This document shows, piece by piece, positions 1-13,100 of a stretch of 64,000 nt of DNA. Position 1 is the first letter of the stretch. Each line of letters begins with the position of its first letter. Made by a program: the position numbers and the translations under genes. Source of the DNA: Micractinium sp. NFX-FRZ (lineage: Eukaryota; Chlorophyta; Trebouxiophyceae; Chlorellales; Chlorellaceae); the NCBI GenBank assembly GCA_029339195.1, contig JAPTJF010000023.1, forward strand, positions 62,001 through 126,000, read 5' to 3'. Under the pieces are notes generated by a model, which searched no databases, was not told the DNA's origin, and saw only the letters and a list, made by a program, of their open reading frames with translations.

Positions 1-23
1 AAATGATGCATGCCATGTGACAT
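1..23 (-). CDS. Fourth LRR receptor-like kinase copy, first codons only
   Basis: Seven codons read leftwards off the window edge from an ATG at 21-23: MSHGMHH. The three complete kinase copies start MRHGAD, MGHGAL and MGAHHF. The bases just upstream (about 24-250) resemble the 5' flanks of those copies: a GGGCTGGGC block next to the ATG, a GCCCTGCTGTGCCC block, and a GAACTACGAGC-like block further out. The spacing to the next start (about 6.6 kb) also fits the array period. That a whole kinase gene lies to the left is inference from start-codon homology and array spacing. Confidence 0.5.
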
Positions 24-430
24 CGCTGGGCTGGGCAGATGAAGGTCTGCTTGGCGGGGTGCTCAGTGCTGTAGACGCCACCCCTGGTGGCAGCGGTGGC
101 GGCGGCGGCGGTGGGAGCCCTGCTGTGCCCGCCTGCAGGGTTGGTAGCAGTGGGGTGAAGGCGGGGCCTCCTCTGAAACGCGAAACTACGAGCAGCTCGT
201 ACTTCGGCCCCTGTGAGCGGCGCCGAGCGCAGGTGCCGTTTGCTGCCGGATGATCTAGCCACAGCAAATATTGGGGAGCTGTCTTCAGTGTGCTTGGCAC
301 ACTGATTGTGCCCTGGGGAGATGGTGCCACAGATTCCGTGTTCACAACCGGCACAACAGTGAACCCCTGTTGAACCTTTCGCTTCCGACTCGGTTCATAG
401 GCCACTGTTAGATGTTTGTGGGCATGCAGG
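24..430. other. Intergenic region between kinase copies
   Basis: About 400 bases between the stop of the first full kinase copy and the start codon of the truncated copy. The left part is homologous to the 5' flanks of the other copies, so it probably contains the truncated copy's promoter and 5' UTR. I see no convincing TATA box, RNA gene or further coding potential. Confidence 0.5.
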
Positions 431-3400
431 TCAAGTGAATAAGCGAACGAACGGCAGTGACGCCCACTTGCTGGGTGCGAGGTATGTTGAGTGTGTTGCC
501 GCCACCAGCGGTGCATTGCCGCCACCAGCACCGCTGCCGCCGCCGCCGCTGCCACCGCCGCTGTCCACCCTGACCTCCTCCCGCAGCCGCTGCAGCACCT
601 CTGCTGCGCTGGGACGCTGCCCCGGGTTGGGCTGTATGCAGCGCTCGATGAGGCACACCACCCCCTGCAGGTCGTGGTGGAGGGCGGGGCGAGTGGGCAG
701 ATGGAGAGGTTGCGTGCGGGTGAGACTACTTGGGTAGGGGGGTGGTGACAAAGTAAACTGTCCGAAGAAACCAGGGGCTCAGGAGTCAGACGAACAAACA
801 GCCCAAGCGCCACCGAGCCTTGGCATGCCCGCACCTGCGGGCAGTCCCCGGGCGCGCGCGGCAGCGTCCACTCCCCCCGCTTGTGCAGCAGCCGCTGCGT
901 GGTCAGCACCACGACCAGCAGCCCCAAAGCGTAGATGTCGGCGGCCAGGGTGCAGGGCGTGCCCAGCAGCTGCTCGGGGGCTGCAGGCGAGCGGGCGGGT
1001 AGAGGCCGGGGTGGCAGGCAGGGGACGGTTCAGGGTTCCAGTAGTAACCCAAGAGGGGGACAGCAGCAAGCGGGTGGGGTGGGTCGGGTGGGGGTGAAGT
1101 TAAAGGGCCTTCCCAAGTGATGCTCCATGCACAGCAGTGGCAACACGGCAGCAGTCGAAGCGGCAGCAACTCTTACCTGCAGCCGCGTGCATGTGCCCCA
1201 CCCACCTGCATATGCGCGGGTGAAGCCAGCCGCCGGGCCCCCGCCCCCCATGACCCGTGCCACGCCCAAATCTGCGATGTATGCCTCGTTCTCCCGGGAC
1301 AGCAGGACGTTGCCTGGCTTCAGGTCGCCGTGCATGACGTTGCGCCCGTGCAGGTACGCCAGCGCCTCCGCCACGTCCAGCGCCACCTGGCGCCCGCTGC
1401 AGGCGCGGCATCGCATGTAGGCAGCATAAGGAGCGGTCAGAAGTGTGCAGCCAGCTGGACAATCGGGCGGCAAGAGGGGCAACATCCGCACTTGGGCCCA
1501 TGCGCCCTGCTTTAGCGCCCCTGCCCCGCTCATCACCGCCTCTGCGCGTGCGCACAGCCCACCCCACCCACCAGGCCTCCCAGCGCAGCGCATTACGGCG
1601 GTCTTCAAGCGCCAGTGCCGAGGCCAGGCTGCCCCCTTGCATGAAGGGCATGGCAACCATGAGCAGGCTGGCCTGCAGCGACGGGGAGCAACAGCAGGCA
1701 GGCAGCAGTGCGGTCTGAGGGTGACCCTCCTGGTCAAACGCTGGGCAGGACAGCTGGAGGTTTTGGACAACGGGTGGCCGTGCAAGACTCGCTGAAAGGT
1801 GCTACACTTAACCTGCGTGAGTGGCACAGGTCACATGTGGGAGGCGGACCGACTGCTGCCACAGGCTGGTGCTCTGCCGCCGTTTCCCAGCACACCCGCC
1901 TTGCTGGCCTGCCTCATGCCCCGCTCCCACCCACCTTGAGCGCCACCCCCAGCAGCGGCACCACGCGGCGGTGCACGCATGCCTGCAGCAGCGCCACCTC
2001 CCTCCACGCGTTACGGGAGTCTACCCCGGGCTCTAACTCGCACACCTGCTCATACACACAGGCGGGGGTGTGGGCCACAGGGGGATTCAAGGAGAGGCTT
2101 GTGCGGACAGCCATATGCAGCACTTTGCACTGCTGTGTGAGGGCATGGTGATGAGAGGGCCACCCCTTGGCAGCCCAGCAGGAGGCAGCCAGGCAGCCCC
2201 TGTCTACGAAACCTTTTGCTCCAGCCGCCTCACCTTCACTGCAGCCAGCACTCCCTGCAGCCGAGCCAGGTAGCACACAGCGTGGCCGCCCACCCCCAGC
2301 ACTACAAGCCCGCCCTGCTCGTCCACAGCAAACTGCGGTAGGAGGGAGGGGGGGTCAGAGGGGGAGGGGGGAAGGGCGGGGGGGCCAGGGGTCACTAGGA
2401 GCAGCCAGGTTGCTGCCTTTGTATGCAAGTGAAGAGGTGGCAGGGAGCAGCGTCGGCACGCTGGCACGCTCACCAACAGTGGCACTGCACCGGAACGGGC
2501 GGAGGGCTATCCTGTCATCCATCTGGGCACAGGAATTAATACGGCGCTTTGACTGGCTGGACAGCAACCCCTCAATTCATCTGGGGACTGGAATCAATGC
2601 AGCGTTCGAGTGACTGGAAAGCAGTCGCTCAATTCCTCTGGGCACTCGGGAGACCCCAACGCATCCACGCCCCCCCATGCATACAGCCACTCTCACGCAC
2701 TGAGCGCATGCAGCCGCTCTGCCATGCCCCCCGGCCAACGCATCCTCTAGTGGCGCCCCATTAGCACGCACCCACCTCCAGCTCAGAGGCTGGCAGCCGC
2801 AGCGACTGCGTGGGCAAGCCCCACTGCCTGCTGCGGGGTGCTGCCGCCGCCGCTGCCGCCGTCTCGCAAGGTGCCGACACCAAGGCCGCACTGCCTGGTG
2901 TACCGCTGTTGTCTTGCAGCAGGCGCCTTCGAGAGTCGGCATCTTCGTCAGTCGAGCTGTCCCATTCCCAACCCGCCGGCTGCCCCCTGTGCCCAAGCTG
3001 GTGAGCAAGCGCTGCCTGCCGCTCAGCCATGGGTGTGATCTCAATGCCCCTCCGCTGGCCTTCCAAGTGTGCGCTCAGCAGGGCAGCCACCCGAGCAAGC
3101 CTGCCATGGCGCGCTGCCCCACCATCCTCGTCAGCATCGGCTGCTGCACTGGCGGGCCGCAGCCCTTGCAGCAGGCCCTGATCTGCCAGCGACATGGTTG
3201 ATCCCTGCTGCTGCTGCTGCCGCTGCTGCTGCTGCTGCTGGCGCTGCCTGCGCCGCCAAGCTGCCGATGCAGCCAGCAGCGCTGCTGATAGGCCCAGCCC
3301 TGCCGTTGAAGCCAGCGCCAGCGGCTGCAGCAAAGGCGGTGCCTGCTGTGCGGCGGGCTCCTGTGGGAGCGAGGCTTGCACCTCCACCGCTAGCGGAGGC

Positions 3401-6400
3401 GCCACTCGGCCCTTGCATTGCGGCAGCACTGGGTTGATATTTGTGTGCGCAATCCCTCTGCGCATGCAGCCAGAACAGAGGCGGCGTGAGGTGGGGAAGC
3501 ACTTGGAGAAGCAGGAGAGGTGGTGGTGGGCAGAACAAGCGGCACTTGGCCCACAAGAAAGAGCCTCCCCCGCAAGTGCCAGGGGTACCACCCCTGGCTC
3601 ACCCTGCTCACCCCCCCTGCTCCCGCGCAAAACCAGCCCATGCCGGCCTGTCTGACGCCTCCCTTTCCATGCTCCGCCTGCCTGCCGGTGTTACCAACTC
3701 AGATTGCCCGCCCGCCCCTCCCTCCTCACCGGCTCTTTAGAGAGTCAACCAAGGGAAGCTGGCACCAGCTGGCGGGGATGCTGCCGCTGATGGCGGTGTG
3801 CTCCAAGGATCTGCGGGGAGGTGTTGGGGCAGGGATTGCAAGGACAGGGGGGGCGGCTCAAAGGTAGGCAGGCCGGAGCGTTGTCCGAGAAGACTGGCGG
3901 AGGCGGGCTGTTGCATACTCGGGACTCACCGGGGAGTGGGGTCTCAGCCCTCAGATGCATCTGCACACCACATGCTCGTGGAACGCTGCTGCTCGCAGCT
4001 TCTGCTTCCCACGCCCGCAGCACGCGTCACTGTACGTGACATGCTCCTGAAACGCTGGCAACTGGCAGCAGGACGCTTCACTGAACAGAACTAAGGCCCA
4101 CCACTCACATGATTACGAGCGTGCCCCACAGCATGGGCGGCAGGGTGCCAGTCAGCCCAGCATTACCCTCCAGCAGCAGCACCTGCAGGCTTGGCAGCGC
4201 GCCAGGCCCCAGCCAGGCCGGCGGGAAGGCGGGGCCGGTGAGGGCGTTGCCCCGCAGGTCGAACTCCTCGGCTACCTGCAGCAGGGGGGAGGGATGCAGG
4301 ATGCGCAGGGGGCACCCTCACTGGAGTATCAACAGCGGGCACACCCTGGGCAGCAGGGGGCGGCAAGGGCGGTTGTCTGGGGTCTCAATTGGCCCAGATA
4401 CACTGCAGCAGGTGTTTGTGGGCTGCAAACAACATGTCAAAAAAAAGGTCAAGGTGCGCGGGATGAGCTGGCGGGCAGCCGGCAGGTCACACGTCGCACC
4501 AGCCGGCGCGGACGTTGTGGCAGGGCACCTGCACTCGGGCACTGCTCACTCACCGGGGAGCGCCCCCACTCGGCAGGCAGCCTCCCATGGAAGCCATTGC
4601 TGGCAAGCTGCACATGGGTGGAAGGGGAGGGGCGAGCGGGACGGGGGCGGGCTGCTCTTTTTGCCGCAGGAACTGCAGGCGAGAGTCACACCGCTGCAGG
4701 CAGCACAGCGGTAACTGCCATACGTGGGGCGGTGGGCGCTACGCAGCCGCATGGGTGCCAGCGCATGGAGTGAGGGCGTTGCGTGCGGTGGAGAGCAGGG
4801 GGCACGGCTCATCTGCACCGAAGCAGCGCAGCACAGCACAGCACGGCACGGCACAGCATGGCACAGCATGGCTCACGTCAAGCCGGGCCAGCCGTGGATG
4901 CAGCTGGAACAGGCGGGGCGGCAGGGTGCCCGTGAGGTTGTTGGACGACAGGTCCCTGCAGGCACAGTGGAGCAGGCAGGTGTGAACAGCGGGCGGGGGG
5001 CTGGGGTTGAGAAGGTGGGCAATCCCAAATGCATGGAGCTCGTGCAGGCAGGCCGGGAAGAGGCAGGCAGAGACGGAGCAGGTGTGCATTGCAGTGCCTA
5101 GTGCGGCTTGTGGCTGGCCGCCCCGCCCAGCCTGGAGCCCACACTCACAGGGTTTCCAGGGAGGGGAAACCGCCGGCTGTCCAGGTAGGTGGCAAGGGGC
5201 CCGAGGCCTCCAGGGCAGCCAGCTTCAGGTGGCGCAGCCTGAGGAAGCTGCCGGGGGCCCCCCATTCGGGCAACAGGCGCACGGGGGCTGACACGCCGGC
5301 TCCGGCTTGGGCCGAAGTGTGCAGATGGGACTGGCTGTCTGGCCAGCCGCTGATGCTCAGGTCTTCCAGCTGGCGGAACCCTGCTGCCCATGCCGCCGGC
5401 ACCTGCCCAGGGAAGCGGTACTGCACCGACAGCGTGCGCAACGCGGGCAGCACGCGGGGCGACGCTCCCCACGAGGCGGGCAGCGTCGCCTGCAAATGCA
5501 GCGTCTGGAGATACAGGTACTCCAGCTGCGGCAGCGCGCCGGGCTGGATGTCTGGCAGGCCGCCCTCCAGGGATGCGGCAATGATGGACAGGCTGTGGGG
5601 CAGAGGGGAGGGCAGGTGGGAGGCAGTGCCAGTGTAAGATTGGTGCTGTTAGTGGGGTTGGTGGGTGGGAACAGGAGCGGAGACGGCTGGCCGGGTGTCC
5701 TCTTGCTGGTTGCTCAGGGAGGGAGTGCAAAGCGGCGCTGAGGGCCGGTTGCAGCCAGAGAGGCAAAGGCCGGCGGTACAAGTGCAGGACGGGGCCCTCG
5801 GGTGCGCACAATTTGAGGCGGGGCCAGGCGGTGGGTGCGCCCCATTCGGGCGGGATGGAGCCGGGCAGAGGGCCTTTGAAGCACTCCCAGCTGAGCTCTT
5901 CCAACCACTGCAGCTGCGCCAGATCGGGCAGCAACGGTCCCAGCACAGCGCCAGCGGCAGCGCTGCCACTCCGGCTGCTGGGCCCCGCTTTGCCCGACAA
6001 CGAGGATTGGCCTGAGCATGCCAGGCGTCTGCATGAGGCGGGTGGGCAACGGCAAAATAATGAGCAGTGTGTCTGGCGACTGGGCCGCATCTCCTCGCTG
6101 GGGGAGGGCTGTTCTCATCAGCTGCCGATCACGCAAAGGTGGATGGCAGAAGCTTGGGGCTCACAATCCGGTCACGTGTTGCCCTTGCCCCGAAGCGGTA
6201 CGGTTGCATGCCACGCCGTCCCAGGTGCAGGGGTGGGAGGTGCTGCCCAGCTGCCAGCCCGGGCCGGCAGCCACGGCGGCAGCACCCGACTCGTTGAGTG
6301 CCTGGCGCAGGCGGCGCATGATGGCCACTGCAGTAAGGTAGGGTTTTGGGGGGGATGGAGGTGGGGAGGACATAAGAAAGGAGAGATTGGAGCAGCGGGG

Positions 6401-6619
6401 CAAAAGGACAAGTGTGAGGCGAATTTGCAGACATGGGCCCCCAGGCAAGGCGTGCCCCCAGCAGCTGTGCGTGCCGACAGCTCAACCCCCTCCATTACCT
6501 TCATCCACCGCCGCTGCTGATACAGTCGCCGCCAGCAGCACAGGTAGCAGCAGCGGCAACTGCAGCCACGTCCGCTGCCCTAGCGATGCCCTCGTAAATT
6601 GATCAGCGCCATGGCGCAT
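431..6619 (-). CDS. LRR receptor-like protein kinase, copy A (963 aa, 15 exons)
   Basis: A predicted single-pass membrane receptor kinase that would sense an external ligand and phosphorylate Ser/Thr in the cytoplasm. The 15 exons sum to 2892 bases in one open frame. Residues 1-36 are a signal peptide (6619-6499). Next is an LRRNT_2-like cap with HPCTWDGVAC (about 6280-6165). LRR segments follow, including LDLSSNNLTGTLPPRLF (4955-4877) and LASNGFHGRLP (4607-4554). The membrane helix lies near residues 485-510 and is followed by an Arg/Gln-rich stop-transfer stretch. The kinase covers about 671-920: glycine loop LGVGGHAVCYLARL, lysine in AAVKV (2332-2234), helix C glutamate in WREVALL, catalytic MHGDLKPGN (1396-1206), DLG in place of DFG, and APEQLLGTP (980-835). 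It ends in a Gly/Ser-rich tail. HGD instead of HRD makes it a non-RD kinase. The catalytic residues are present, so it is probably active. The ligand is unknown. Confidence 0.88.
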
Positions 6620-7102
6620 CCCGGGTCTGGGCTGAGGCAGCAGAGGGCAGGGGGATGCTTGGCGGGGCACAACGAGTGCCGCACCGAGGCAGCCTAGCGG
6701 CGGCGGGGCCGCGCCCTGACTGGCAAGCCCTGCTGTGTCCCGATCCCGCCCACCCACCAGGCCACGGCTAGCGGGTTTCCGGTTGGACGCCGCGGAACTA
6801 CGAGCTGAGCACTCCGCTCGGCCCGCCTTGAAAAAGGGCGGGGGGCCGAGCAGCGTGAAGCGCGCTGCCACCGCCTGTAGAGAGCTCTATGCGCCCAGGC
6901 TTAAGCCAGCTGTGAGAGATTACGTGCCTGGCCTACAATCATGTCATGTGAGGGCCAGCTGGCAGCCTGTACGGCTAGGACATTGGTTGGGAAATCTGCT
7001 TTGTGTTCACCCAAAACACGGGCAGCCTGGCCAGCTCCTTGTCCGAGAACACTACATAAAACGTGGTTCTAGTGAGTGGGACATTCGTTACTTGAAGCGG
7101 CA
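6620..7102. other. Intergenic region between kinase copies A and B
   Basis: About 480 bases with the 5' flank of copy A (6620 to about 6860, resembling the flanks of the other copies) and the 3' flank of copy B. No other gene, RNA or clear promoter motif is visible. Confidence 0.5.
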
Positions 7103-10100
7103 CTAGTGGGGTGCAATGCCAGCGCTGCCGCCGCCGCTGCCCACTCCGCCCTCCTTCCGCAGCTGCTGCAGCACCTCTGCTGCGCTGGGCCGCTGCTCCG
7201 GGTTGGGCTGTATGCAGCGCTCGATGAGGCTCACCACTCCCTGCAACAGAAGGGTGCAGGACGTTGTTAGGTGGGTGGACAGGTGGGTGCGTGGTGGCCA
7301 GCAACAGTGTCTCCGACCCTCCTTCACAACCACCATTGCAGAGGGCATGGCAGACAGCATGGCGGGGGTAGGGGGGGGAGGGAGTGTGAGCAGGTGCAGT
7401 TACGGGTTGTTGGGTGCAGGAGGTTAGTGTGGGCACGTGAGGGTTGTTGGGTGCAGAAGGGCAGAGGGCGGGGCGGGTGGGCGGATGGTGGGAGTGCATG
7501 GGGTGAGACTAGTTGGTTGAAACAATTTGGGTGTAGGGGCTGTAAATAGAAGAATGCTTTAAAAAGAGCACTTGCTATCGAGGACAATGAAAAAACAGCC
7601 CAAGTGCCACCGAGCCTTGGCATGCCCACACCTGCGGGCAGTCCCCCGGCGCGCGTGGCAGCGTCCATTCCCCCCGCTGATGCAGCCGCCGCTGTGTGGT
7701 CAGCACTATGAGCAGCAACCCCAGAGGAAAGATGTCGGCGGCCAGCGTGCAGGGTGTGCCCAGCAGCTGCTCGGGGGCTGCAGGCAAGCGGGCAGTGGGC
7801 TGCGATAGTGGGGGCAAAGCGACTGTTGTGGGGTGCAAGCGGGCAACGGCGGGACATGTAGATGGGGCGGCTGCACCCTGTGGGAACCTGCTTGAGCCAT
7901 GGCCAGCAGCAGTAGCAACACCAGCAGCAGTCGAAGTGCCAGCAACTCGAACCTACAACTGCCTGCTTGTGCCCCGCGCACCTGCATATGTGCGGGTGAA
8001 GCCGGGTGCGGGCCCGCAGCCCTCCATGACCCGTGCCATGCCCAGGTCTGCAATGTATGCCTCGTTCTGCCGGGACAGCAGGATGTTGCCTGGCTTCAGG
8101 TCGCCGTGCATCACATTGCGGCCGTGCAGGTACTTTAGAGCCTCTGCCACGTCCAGCGCCACCTGGCGCCCGCTGCAGGCACGGAAGCAGGCAGTCGAGA
8201 GGTGAGGGTGAAGGCGCCTGCAGTCGTTCAGACGACGGGGCATGGCGACCAGGCAGCATGCCTGGTCGCCATGCTGTGCTGCACCGTTGCAACTACGTAT
8301 GGCATCCGCAGCAGTGTTTGCTGGGTGCAACACTCCAGTGGCACACACTGGTGCTCCGCCGCAGGCCATCACCCGCAGCACGCCCCACTCGCCTGGCTTC
8401 CCAGCGCAGCGCACTGCGGCAGCGTTCGTCTGTCAATGCGAAGGCCAGGCTGCCCCCTTGCATGAAGGGCATGGCGACCATGAGTAGGCTGCCCTGCAGG
8501 GGAAAGGGTTCACAAGCAGGCAGCGGCCAGGGGGCAGCAGATTGAAGGATGTTGGCAGGTGGTTAAAATTCGAGGGGCATTGCATTGCAGTTGCTACAGT
8601 TTGCTTGCCTGGCAGGGGCACATGCCACCTGCGATGGGCAGGCTGGTGCTGCCGCAGGCTGGTTGGTGCCGCCATGTCCCAGCACACCTGCCCCCTGGCC
8701 TGCCTCGTGCCCCCCTCCCACCCACCCTCAGTGCCACGCCCAGCAGAGGTACGATTCGGCGGTGCACGCAAGCCTGCAGCAGCGCCACCTCCCTCCACGC
8801 ATCATGGGAGTCCACTCCGGGCTTCAACTCGCACACCTGCTCACACGCACACATACATACACAGGGATTTGGCCAAGAGGTGGACGAGAGGCGTATGCGG
8901 AGGGGTGCATGCAGCACTTCGCACCGCTTGTTGGGAACAGCACAACAAGGGGATGCACTGGGCAGCCCAGCAGAGGGATGCACTGGGCACACTAGGGCAG
9001 CGCAACAGAGGGATGCACTGGGCACACTGGGGACAGCACAGCAGAGGGATGCATTGAGGCAGCACAGCAGAAGGAGGCACTGCGGCACGCTGGGGCAGCA
9101 CAACACGAGGCACCCAGCCCTTCCCAGGGGAAGGGCTTGCTCCAGCCGCCCCACCTTGACCGCCGTCAGAACCCCCTGCAGCTTGGCCAGGTAGCACACA
9201 GCGTGGGCACCCACCCCCAGCTCCACAATCGCGCCCCGCCTGTCCACAATAAACTGAGGGACGGGGGGAGGGGGGCAAGGGGGGGAAGTGCAGTGGGCAC
9301 CGATCAGCAAAGGCTGGAGGGGGAGGGGGTGTAGGTCGGTGCGGGCGTGTGCAAGCGCAGAGGTGGCGTGGAGGAGCATGGGCTCAGTGCCCAGATTGCA
9401 GAAAGATGTTGTGCACTTCCATGGCTTAACGGGTACACCCTTCATTCACCTAGTGACTGCAATTGATGCAGCGTATCGAACTCACGCACGCATTAACCGC
9501 ACGCGCGCACGCATGCACGCATGCATTTTCACGCACTGAACGCATGCAGCCAATAACATGCACTATACCTACATATCCACCCACCCACCTCCAGCTCAGA
9601 GGCTGGCAGCCGCAGCGACTGCGTGGGCATGCCCCACTGCCGGCTGTGCGGCGCTGCCACCGCTGCCGCTGCCGCCTTTTGAGACCATAGCAGTGCCCCC
9701 TCAGTGCTCGACGACGTGTTGCTGTCGTTTTGCAGCAGGCGTGTGTGGCAATCCACACCCACATCTGTTGAGCTGCCTCTCTCCCGCCCCGCCGGTTGCG
9801 CCCTGTGCCCAAGCTGGTGCGCCAGCGCCAGTTGATGCTCCCCCAAGGGATACACCTCGATGCCCCTCCCCTGGCCGTCCAAAAGTGCGCTCAGCAGTGC
9901 ACCCACTTGAGCACGTCTCGCGTGGCGCGCTTCGCTGCCATCCTCGTCAGCACCGGCACGCTTGTGCAGCAGCATGCCCTGCCTTGCTAGTGAGGTATCC
10001 GAGCCCTCCTGCTTCCGCCGCCCCTGCTGCTGCTGCCGCGTGCGCCGCCAGGCCGCCGCCGCCGCCAGCAACCCCACTGTCAGCATAACCACTGCCGCCA

Positions 10101-13100
10101 GCCACAGCCCTACCGCCGGCCCCGGCGCAAGCTGCCGCAACAACGGGCCCTGTGCGGGGGTTCGCCGCTGCAGCTGGGACAGCAGCAGCATCGCTTGCCC
10201 TGTTAGGCACGGTGGCAGCGCTGGGTTGATACCTGTGTGGGCAATCCTCCTGCGCACATTCCCGGGTAGGGCAGGGCAGGGTAGGGCAGGGTGCAATCAG
10301 GCAGCAAACAGGGCAGCAGGCGAATCAGGCAGGGAGGGGGGCATCTGAGCAGCTGCAAAAAAAACAGCGGGAGGCGTGCGTGTGTTTGCGGGGAGAGGCA
10401 TCGTGTTCCCGCATGATGCGTCCCGGCACACCCCTGAGCCTCAAACCTCCCCGCCTCGCACACCTGCTGCTAATGCCTGCCTGCCCCGCCTCTTGCCCTG
10501 CTCCGCCTGCCAGGCCTGCCCAGTTGGACCTCGCAACACCCAACCTCCCGCCCGCCTCACAGAAACTGCAGCGTGGAAGCCAAGGGAAGCTTGCACCAGC
10601 TGGCGGGGATGCTGCCGCTGACAGCTGTGTGCTCCAAGGATCTGCGGGGTGATGGAATGGCGGGAGGCACGGAGGGGAGGCTGGGTCACCGGCAGGGCAG
10701 GGAGGTGCAACATGTGGCAAAATGCAGGCAAAGGATGGGGGGTGGCGGGGGGCAAACGAAGCACACGGGCTCAACGGCGGCCGTGTGCACAGCTCTCGTG
10801 CACGCAAGCTTGACCCTTCAAAGCACGAGGTGCAACAGCACAGCGCAGCACATGCACGCGCGACTCGAGTAGCTGATAGCCCCGTAGGATGCCTCTGTGC
10901 CGCTCCTCATCCCCCTCATTGTCGACTGTCTCATGACTCATGTATGTATGTATGTGCAACACAACCGATGCCACACCACTCACAGCTGCTGGAGCTTGCC
11001 CCAAAGCATGCTCGGCAAGGTGCCAGTCAGCCCAGCATTGCCCTCCAGATGCAGCACCGCCAAGCTTGGCAGCCTGCCAGGCCGCAGCCAGGCCGGCGGG
11101 AAGGCGGGGCCAGTGAGAGCATTGCCGTGCAGGTCAAGCTCCTCAGCTGCCTGCAGCAAGGATAAATGGTCCGGGAAGCACGCCTTGCCAGTCAGTGAAG
11201 AGAGTGTGGGCTGGCACTGGCAGGCAGCACACGGGGCGGGCAGGATGGGAAGAGGTGGTATTGCCTGGCCACCCGAGGGGGCGGCCATGCCCCATCAACC
11301 GGGGCAAGGCGGCAGGGCGGCAACACTCCGCTTGGGCTTAAAAACAGACCGCCTCTCGGAAACCTGTCGTCTACATCTGGTCCTTCTCATGTCCTTCTAG
11401 GCTCCATCTAGTTTCCCTACATCCACTCACCAGGGATTGGCCCCACTCATCAGGCAGCCTCCCATGGAAGCCATTGCTGGCAAGCTGCACGTTTGTAGTG
11501 TGGGAGTACGGCACAGGGTATGTTTCTGTTGATTGCAGAGACAAGCTGGTGAGGGCCAAACTTGCTGCTGTGCGGGAGCAGGGCATGAGGTGCAGGCAGG
11601 AGGGCAGGGACCAGTGCCGGGCATGCAAGCTACTGTATCTGCAAAGCCGGCGCCGAGAGGCGGACTTGACTGAAAACATCCCATATGTTTTAGCTACAAC
11701 TCTTCTGTGCCCACACCATTCCTAGGGTGAAGCAGCAGCAGATGACAGGTCACGCCTCACCTGCAGCTTCACAAGCCGTGGGTGTAGGCTGAACAGGTGG
11801 GCCGGGAGCGGGCCTGTGACACGGTTGGAGGACAGGTCTCTGCAGGCGGAAAGAGCGGGCATGGTGCCTGGGGGTGAGGCGTGCTCTGCCTGGCCGCTGT
11901 TGCAGGCACATGGGAAGGTTGCAACGGCAAGCAGATGTGCACAAGCATGCATGCTTGCAGAGCAACATTCTGTAGCCGACCAACCGCCTAGGCCTTGCAG
12001 CTCACCGCCTAGGCCTTGGAGCTCATCCACTCACAAGGTTTCGAGGGAGGGGAAGCCGCGAGCTTCCCAGGCAGGCGGCAAGGGGCCTGAGGCTTCCAAG
12101 TCCACCAACGCCAGGTGGCGCAGCTTGGGGAAGCTGCCGGGCAGTGACGCCCATTCTGGCGGCAGGCGCACGGAGGCGGGCGTGGCGGCAGCGGCTCGCA
12201 CGGGGTAGCGCAGCTGCAGGTAGCTGTCTGGCCAGCCGCTGATGGTCAGGTCTTGCAGCTGGCGGAACCCTGCTGCCCACTGTGCTGGGAGCTGGCCCGG
12301 TGCGCTGTACTGCAGCAACAGCGTGCGCAGCGCGGGCAGCACGCGGGGCGACGCTCCCCACGAGGCGGGCAGCGTCGCCTGCATCACCAGTGACTGAACG
12401 TGCAACTCCTCCAGCCGCGGCAGCGCCTCTGGCTGTATGTCTGGCAGGCTGCCCTCCAAGGAGGCAGCAAGGATGGACAGCCTGCGGACAGGTAGGCAAG
12501 GGGGCGGGGGGATGGGGAGGTGGAGGTCAAGGAGAGGGGCGGTTGCGGCAACAGGGGCAACATGGGCCGGGATTAGTGGGCAGGTACAGCCACACGGGCG
12601 GCTGGGCAGGGCTGCACACTGTAGAGGTCCTGATCAACCGGCAGAAGCCAAGGACTGCGCAGGTGTGGTGCAGGGCAGGTCCAGGGCCGGCGCACAGCCA
12701 GGAGTGCACAGGCAGGCAGCAGGCAGGGGGTTGGGGCTGGGGTGCTCACGTTTTGAGGCGGGGCCAGGCGTTGGGTGCGCCCCACTCAGGCGGGATGGAG
12801 CCGGGCAGCGGGCCTATAATGCAGTCCCAGCTAAACTCCTCCACCCACTGCAGCTGCGCCAGCTCGGGCAGCAGCGGGCCCAGCACAGCGCCAGCGGCAG
12901 CGCTGCCGCCGCTGCTGCTGCTGCTGGTCCCAATACTGTCAGGTGGAGGGTGCTGCCCTGGGCACACCAGGTTTCTGCATGAGCGGGCGCGAGCAACAGC
13001 GGCAAACCAAATGAGGCAGTGAGGTGGACGCATCTCCTCGCAGAGGGTGAGGGCTGCAAACAACACAAACTGTCAAGCTGAAAACCAGATGTAAAAAGCT

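Noticed and set aside
3131..3556. Alternative Ala-rich reading frames over the kinase juxtamembrane exon
   Set aside because: They come from GCN/CTG repeats in GC-rich DNA; only the frame with the membrane helix and IEITPMAERQ is conserved between copies.
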